DNA of 64,000 nucleotides from Flavobacterium ovatum (GTDB taxonomy: Bacteria > Bacteroidota > Bacteroidia > Flavobacteriales > Flavobacteriaceae), in contig NZ_CP160035.1 of the NCBI RefSeq assembly GCF_040703125.1, forward strand, positions 1,612,001-1,676,000, in the 5' to 3' direction. The notes beneath the pieces are model-generated. The model saw only the letters and a list, made by a program, of their open reading frames with translations. It had not been told where the DNA came from and made no database searches. Position 1 is the stretch's first letter. Every line of letters begins with the position of its first letter. Both the position numbers and the translations under genes were made by a program. Below, in pieces: positions 60,730 through 64,000 of the stretch.

Positions 60730-61680
60730 CTATTTGAAATTGCTTTTTCGCTCTAAAAATTGATCGTATGGACTCGCTAGTGGATCTGTACTTTTATTTT
60801 GAGGCTCGGCAATAGTAATTGGTATGCTGTACAAAACATTTACTGGCTGTCCTCTTCTTTTTCCAGGTATCCATCTTTCATAGCTAGAAAGTACTTTGAT
60901 TAGTTCTTCGTCTAATCCTTCTCCAAGTCCTCTTAGTATTTTTATTTTGATTACTTGCCCTTCTTTATCAATCACAAAAGTCGCATAGATTTTTCCTGTT
61001 TTTGCTCTTAATTTTGCTCTATTTGTTATAATGAAGTTATTCGATATATAGGAGTAAAAATCTTCTATGCCTTTTTTTGGTGTCGGTTTCTCTTCCATGT
61101 TCGCATATTTAGATTCGTTTCCTTTATTATCGGTAAATATGCCGGATATTAGAGTTCCCTTTTTGAATTTTTCTGTATGGGAGATGCTTTTTTTACTGTC
61201 GTTTTCATGCCAAAAGCCGTCCTTTAAGCCGTTAACAAATTTTCCTTGAATACTAATACTATCATTGTCAATCAGAAAGTCTCCATTTCCGTTAGTGATT
61301 GTTTGAATGTTTTCAGTATTCCAGAACTGTTCTATTTTGCTGATCTTAATTCGTGGGCCAGTAGAATTTGTTTCACCTTCTAGTTTTTTATCTCCATTAT
61401 CGTAATATTCTGTGACCTTACTGGTGGTTGAGTAATCTTTGTGTTTTATTGTTTTAAATGTTATCTCTCGAACTAATTTTCCGGTTTTATTATAGTCAGA
61501 TCGAACATATTCATCTTTAGTGATGTACTGATCTTTAATTACGGTACAAGAGTCAAAAACAGTTAAAGATTGTTTTTGGGGCTTGCCATCTTTATAAAAA
61601 GTAACTTTGTTATTGCCTAAACGTATTTGAGTGTGAGCAAATGTCGACAAAAGGAGCATGATAGGTAATATTAGCTTCAT
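60730..61680 (-). CDS. TonB C-terminal domain protein with MORN-like repeats (316 aa)
   Basis: Signal peptide (about 1-17, MLLLSTFAHTQ). The middle has YwqK/MORN-like antitoxin-type beta repeats (NKTGKLVREITFK, EYYDNGDKKLEGE, KFVNGLKDGFW). A TonB C-terminal domain (about 215-290) follows with KTGKIYATFVIDKEGQVIKIKILRGLGEGLDEE and RWIPGKRRGQPVNVLYSIPITI. It lacks the N-terminal membrane anchor and proline-rich span of an energy transducer, so it is probably a periplasmic or secreted protein rather than a true TonB. Role unknown. Confidence 0.85.
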   Translation of the reverse strand: MKLILPIMLLLSTFAHTQIRLGNNKVTFYKDGKPQKQSLTVFDSCTVIKDQYITKDEYVRSDYNKTGKLVREITFKTIKHKDYSTTSKVTEYYDNGDKKLEGETNSTGPRIKISKIEQFWNTENIQTITNGNGDFLIDNDSISIQGKFVNGLKDGFWHENDSKKSISHTEKFKKGTLISGIFTDNKGNESKYANMEEKPTPKKGIEDFYSYISNNFIITNRAKLRAKTGKIYATFVIDKEGQVIKIKILRGLGEGLDEELIKVLSSYERWIPGKRRGQPVNVLYSIPITIAEPQNKSTDPLASPYDQFLERKSNFK

Positions 61681-61714
61681 AGTTTACTATTAGAGAAAAC
61701 AAAAATATCAAATT

Positions 61715-62173
61715 CTAAAACAAGTGTGATATTTCTTTACAAACATATTCAATAAATTGTTCATCTTCTATTGTAAACGCATTGATAGTGTGGCTATCGA
61801 TATCTATTTGGCCAATATTAATCCCTTCAGCAAAAATAGGAACTACGATTTCAGACTTTACAGTAATACTACAGGCAATATAATTATCCTGAGCACTTAC
61901 ATCTGGCACCACAAAATTAGCATTCGAAACCGCCACTTGTCCGCAAATTCCTTTACCAAACGGAATTACAGTATGATCGGTTTCAGCTCCTACATACGCT
62001 CCTAAATGCAAGGTTTGTGTTTGGTGATTGGCGAAATAAAATCCAACCCAATTGTAATGCACTATATTTGTGTTTAATAATTGGCAGATAGCTAATAGCT
62101 TCTCGTCTTTGCTTGAAACGGAATTTGTTAGTATTTCTCGGGTTTTTGATTTTAGCTCTTGAAAACTCATCAT
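61715..62173 (-). CDS. GAF domain protein, free methionine-R-sulfoxide reductase type
   Basis: Single GAF domain of 152 residues. The motifs YNWVGFYFANHQ, LGAYVG, IPFGKGICGQVA, VPDVSAQDNYIACS, SEIVVPIF and IDIDSHTINAFT match the fRMsr/YebR family, which reduces free methionine-R-sulfoxide in the cytoplasm. The two cysteines in the GICG and IACS motifs correspond to the usual redox pair. The third family cysteine is not seen. It is a single gene, divergent from the exosortase pair. Confidence 0.9.
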   Translation of the reverse strand: MMSFQELKSKTREILTNSVSSKDEKLLAICQLLNTNIVHYNWVGFYFANHQTQTLHLGAYVGAETDHTVIPFGKGICGQVAVSNANFVVPDVSAQDNYIACSITVKSEIVVPIFAEGINIGQIDIDSHTINAFTIEDEQFIEYVCKEISHLF

Positions 62174-62243
62174 TTTAATTTAGTTTTACACAAAAGTAAT
62201 CACACTTGTCTTAAATGGATTGATTACTATTTAAAATTTTAAT

Positions 62244-62795
62244 TTGAAAAAATATTTTATTCAATACAAACCATTTTTACTTTTTTTGTCGAAGTTTTTT
62301 TTGACCTATTTGCTATTGACTTTCTTGTATCAAGGATATTTAAATAGTTTTGGTTTTAATAAAATGGATTCAATTACCAATTTAGTGGGGCAAAATACGA
62401 AACAACTCCTGGGTGTGTTTAATGTAGATTTTGAATTTAAAGAAAATAAAACCGAGTCGTATTTGATGTTATTCTACAATCAAAAATACGTTGCCCGAAT
62501 CATAGAAGGTTGTAATGCCATTAGTATAATCATTTTGTTTGTGGCTTTTATAGTGTCCTTTTCTGGGAAACTCAAAACAACTATTTTGTATATAATCGGT
62601 GGTTCTGTCGCAATCTATATTTTAAATATTGTCAGGATTGCCGTGCTATGTGTCTTGTTGTATTCTTTTCCAGAACACGAAACCATTTTACACCGCATCC
62701 TTTTTCCTTTATTTATTTATGGATTCATGTTTTTATTATGGGTAATATGGGTTAATAAATTTTCTTTATATGCTAAAAAAGATATTCGATCATAA
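62244..62795 (+). CDS. xrtF: Exosortase family protein XrtF
   Basis: Multi-helix membrane transpeptidase-like protein of 183 residues, starting at TTG (KKYFIQYKPFLLFLSKFFLTY). The exosortase catalytic residues are in order: cysteine in RIIEGCNAISIIILF (near 92), arginine in LNIVRIAVLCVLL (near 130) and histidine in ETILHRILFPLF (near 151). XrtF is found in Flavobacteria with a short partner, encoded next with a 26-base overlap. Its substrates are not known to me, and no PEP-CTERM-like tail is evident in this window. Confidence 0.9.
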   Translation: MKKYFIQYKPFLLFLSKFFLTYLLLTFLYQGYLNSFGFNKMDSITNLVGQNTKQLLGVFNVDFEFKENKTESYLMLFYNQKYVARIIEGCNAISIIILFVAFIVSFSGKLKTTILYIIGGSVAIYILNIVRIAVLCVLLYSFPEHETILHRILFPLFIYGFMFLLWVIWVNKFSLYAKKDIRS

Positions 62796-63213
62796 ACTTA
62801 GGTTTTTTATAGGTGGAATTTTAGTGTTCTTATTGGTTTTAATTCGGGCTTTTGAGCGCGTACTTTTTTACGATCCCTTTCTTCAATATTTTGAATTAAA
62901 TTTTAACGAATTGCCTTTGCCTGACTATAATTCCTTTCAGTTGTTTATAGGGTTGTTGTTTCGTTATGTTCTCAATGCTGTAATTTCATTGGCACTGATT
63001 TATGTAATTTTCAAAGATAAAGGCATGGTGAAGTTTGCTTCTGTTTTATATGTTTTTTGTTTTGTTTTCTTGATTGTTGGTTTTTTTGGAGCGATCCAAT
63101 TGTATGGGAATCACAATAATTTTATACTGTTTTACATCCGCAGATTTCTAATTCAGCCCCTATTTGTGATGCTGTTTATTCCCGCTTTTTACTACCAACG
63201 TCTTTCTAAGTAA
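62770..63213 (+). CDS. Exosortase F system-associated protein (147 aa)
   Basis: Membrane protein with four hydrophobic helices (FFIGGILVFLLVLIRAF, LFRYVLNAVISLALIYVIF, SVLYVFCFVFLIVGFFGAI, FLIQPLFVMLFIPAFYY). It lacks enzyme motifs. Overlap with xrtF shows co-translation, and this small partner accompanies XrtF in flavobacteria. The role is unknown and is probably accessory to the transpeptidase. A long stem-loop terminator follows. Confidence 0.88.
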   Translation: MLKKIFDHKLRFFIGGILVFLLVLIRAFERVLFYDPFLQYFELNFNELPLPDYNSFQLFIGLLFRYVLNAVISLALIYVIFKDKGMVKFASVLYVFCFVFLIVGFFGAIQLYGNHNNFILFYIRRFLIQPLFVMLFIPAFYYQRLSK

Positions 63214-63225
63214 TTTTTTCCATAA

Positions 63226-63289
63226 AAAAATCTGCTACTAATTAAATACGCCTTATTAAGAGGGTTTTTTAAATAGTAGCAGATTTTTA
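63226..63289. terminator. Terminator between the XrtF pair and the DUF2126 gene
   Basis: AAAAATCTGCTACTA and TAGTAGCAGATTTTT are perfect complementary arms of 15 bases with a 33-base loop, and T or A runs on the outer sides suit both convergent genes. Confidence 0.85.
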
Positions 63290-63315
63290 TAAATGAATTT
63301 TATTCTCCTAAAAGT

Positions 63316-64000
63316 TTAGTTCTTCGCCGTCCAAAAATGTCTTAAATCCAAAGTGTAAGGGTATTCAGGATTGATTAACTCAATTGGAGTATCGTGTTTT
63401 AAGTCCGATTTTGATTCGACCAAAAATCTAGAAGTAGCTGTACTATTGGCGGGTGTCTCAATTTCTTTGTCTTCCATTGCTGAAGCAGGAGTGTGGCCAA
63501 AATCCCAAAAACGACTCATTTTTCTTGATTCAGCTTCAAAACTATTTACCGGTAAAGTATCAAAACTACGTCCTCCAGGATGCGTTACAAAATAAGTACA
63601 TCCACCAATAACTTTATTGTTCCAAGTATCTACCAAGTCAAAAACTAATGGTACATCAATACCTATATTCGGATGCAATGCGGATGGTGGGTTCCAAGAT
63701 TTATATCGAATTCCGGCAACATATTCTCCTTTTGTTCCTGTGCTTCTTAGTGGGATTCTACAACCTTTGCATAGTAAAATATGTCTTTCGGGTACAATTC
63801 CAGAAACTTTTACTTGTAATCTTTCGAGCGATGAATCCACAAAACGAGAAGTTCCAGTACTTGAAAGTTCTTCTCCTAATACATGCCAAGGTTCTATCCC
63901 AAGTCTGATTTCCAACTGAATATTGTCAATCGTCACCGTTCCATGATGTGGGTATCTAAACTCAAAGAATGGGTCAAACCAAGAAATATCAAAGTTATAT
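63316..64000 (-). CDS. DUF2126/transglutaminase-family protein, C-terminal part
   Basis: The frame is open to the window edge and encodes the last 227 or so residues of a large (typically over 1000-residue) protein. SWFDPFFEFRYPHHGTV, LGIEPWHVLGEE, RYKSWNPPSALHPNIGIDVPLVFDLVDTW and HPGGRSFDTLPVNSFEAESR are typical of the C-terminal domain of DUF2126 proteins. These carry a transglutaminase-like domain near their N terminus, often next to circularly permuted ATP-grasp and alpha-E genes. The start lies outside the window. Confidence 0.88.
   Translation of the reverse strand, partial: YNFDISWFDPFFEFRYPHHGTVTIDNIQLEIRLGIEPWHVLGEELSSTGTSRFVDSSLERLQVKVSGIVPERHILLCKGCRIPLRSTGTKGEYVAGIRYKSWNPPSALHPNIGIDVPLVFDLVDTWNNKVIGGCTYFVTHPGGRSFDTLPVNSFEAESRKMSRFWDFGHTPASAMEDKEIETPANSTATSRFLVESKSDLKHDTPIELINPEYPYTLDLRHFWTAKN

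Noticed and set aside
1..64000. CRISPR arrays, rRNA genes and complete insertion sequences
   Set aside because: No regularly spaced direct repeats, rRNA-like conserved runs or intact transposase genes were seen on either strand.

Overview
The window is an AT-rich chromosomal segment of a gliding member of the Bacteroidota, almost certainly Flavobacterium or a close relative. Signs of this are gldB and gldC next to nadE, type IX secretion (T9SS) cargo with type A and type B C-terminal sorting domains, a PorP/SprF protein, an XrtF exosortase pair, a short Bacteroidota-type primary sigma factor, TAnnTTTG-type promoters and flavobacterial intergenic hairpin repeats. It is a contiguous genome piece: the first gene (O-methyltransferase) and the last gene (DUF2126/transglutaminase family) are cut by the window edges.

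Layout. 0-5.6 kb: rlmN, a lipoprotein, a polyprenyl diphosphate synthase and dnaG. 5.7-12.7 kb: an accessory signalling block (receiver-kinase hybrid, receiver-AraC regulator, 1190-residue multi-PAS kinase) inserted between dnaG and the LuxR-type regulator that must once have been its direct convergent neighbour. A decayed second copy of the dnaG 3' end and a decayed second copy of the regulator 3' end flank the block. 12.7-17.7 kb: LuxR regulator, nadE, gldB-gldC, a lipoprotein, ysxC. 17.8-34.8 kb: an alpha/beta hydrolase, then the division and cell wall (dcw) cluster mraZ-rsmH-ftsL-ftsI-murE-mraY-murD-ftsW-murG-murC-ftsQ-ftsA-ftsZ, without murF or ddl, preceded by GTGG repeats that look like MraZ boxes. 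35-41 kb: YqeY-like protein, tRNA-Arg(TCG), a large secreted BNR-repeat protein, a CBS protein and a multiply frameshifted MtfA-type metallopeptidase pseudogene. 41.2-47 kb: a T9SS trio (type B cargo, PorP/SprF, OmpA-TPR protein). 47-49.4 kb: rpe, rpoD and a small orphan protein. 49.5-57.7 kb: a two-armed envelope module around an ECF sigma factor. 58-64 kb: pnp, rpsO, a TonB-domain protein, a GAF/fRMsr protein, the XrtF pair and the partial DUF2126 gene.

The most interesting system is the module at 50.3-57.7 kb. Four leftward genes (periplasm-spanning-type coiled-coil lipoprotein, helical cytosolic protein, small two-helix membrane protein, tandem-barrel outer-membrane protein with a coiled-coil tail) diverge from five rightward genes (OmpA-like protein, ECF sigma factor, 67-residue protein, MscS-like channel, DUF2807 protein). 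The divergent promoter region is a nested palindrome in which each arm carries GTGAC-N15-GTGTCT reading outward. The same GTGAC-N15-GTGTCT, with identical spacing, lies just upstream of the sigma factor gene. I infer an autoregulated ECF regulon that builds an envelope-bridging structure. The function of that structure is not evident from the sequence.
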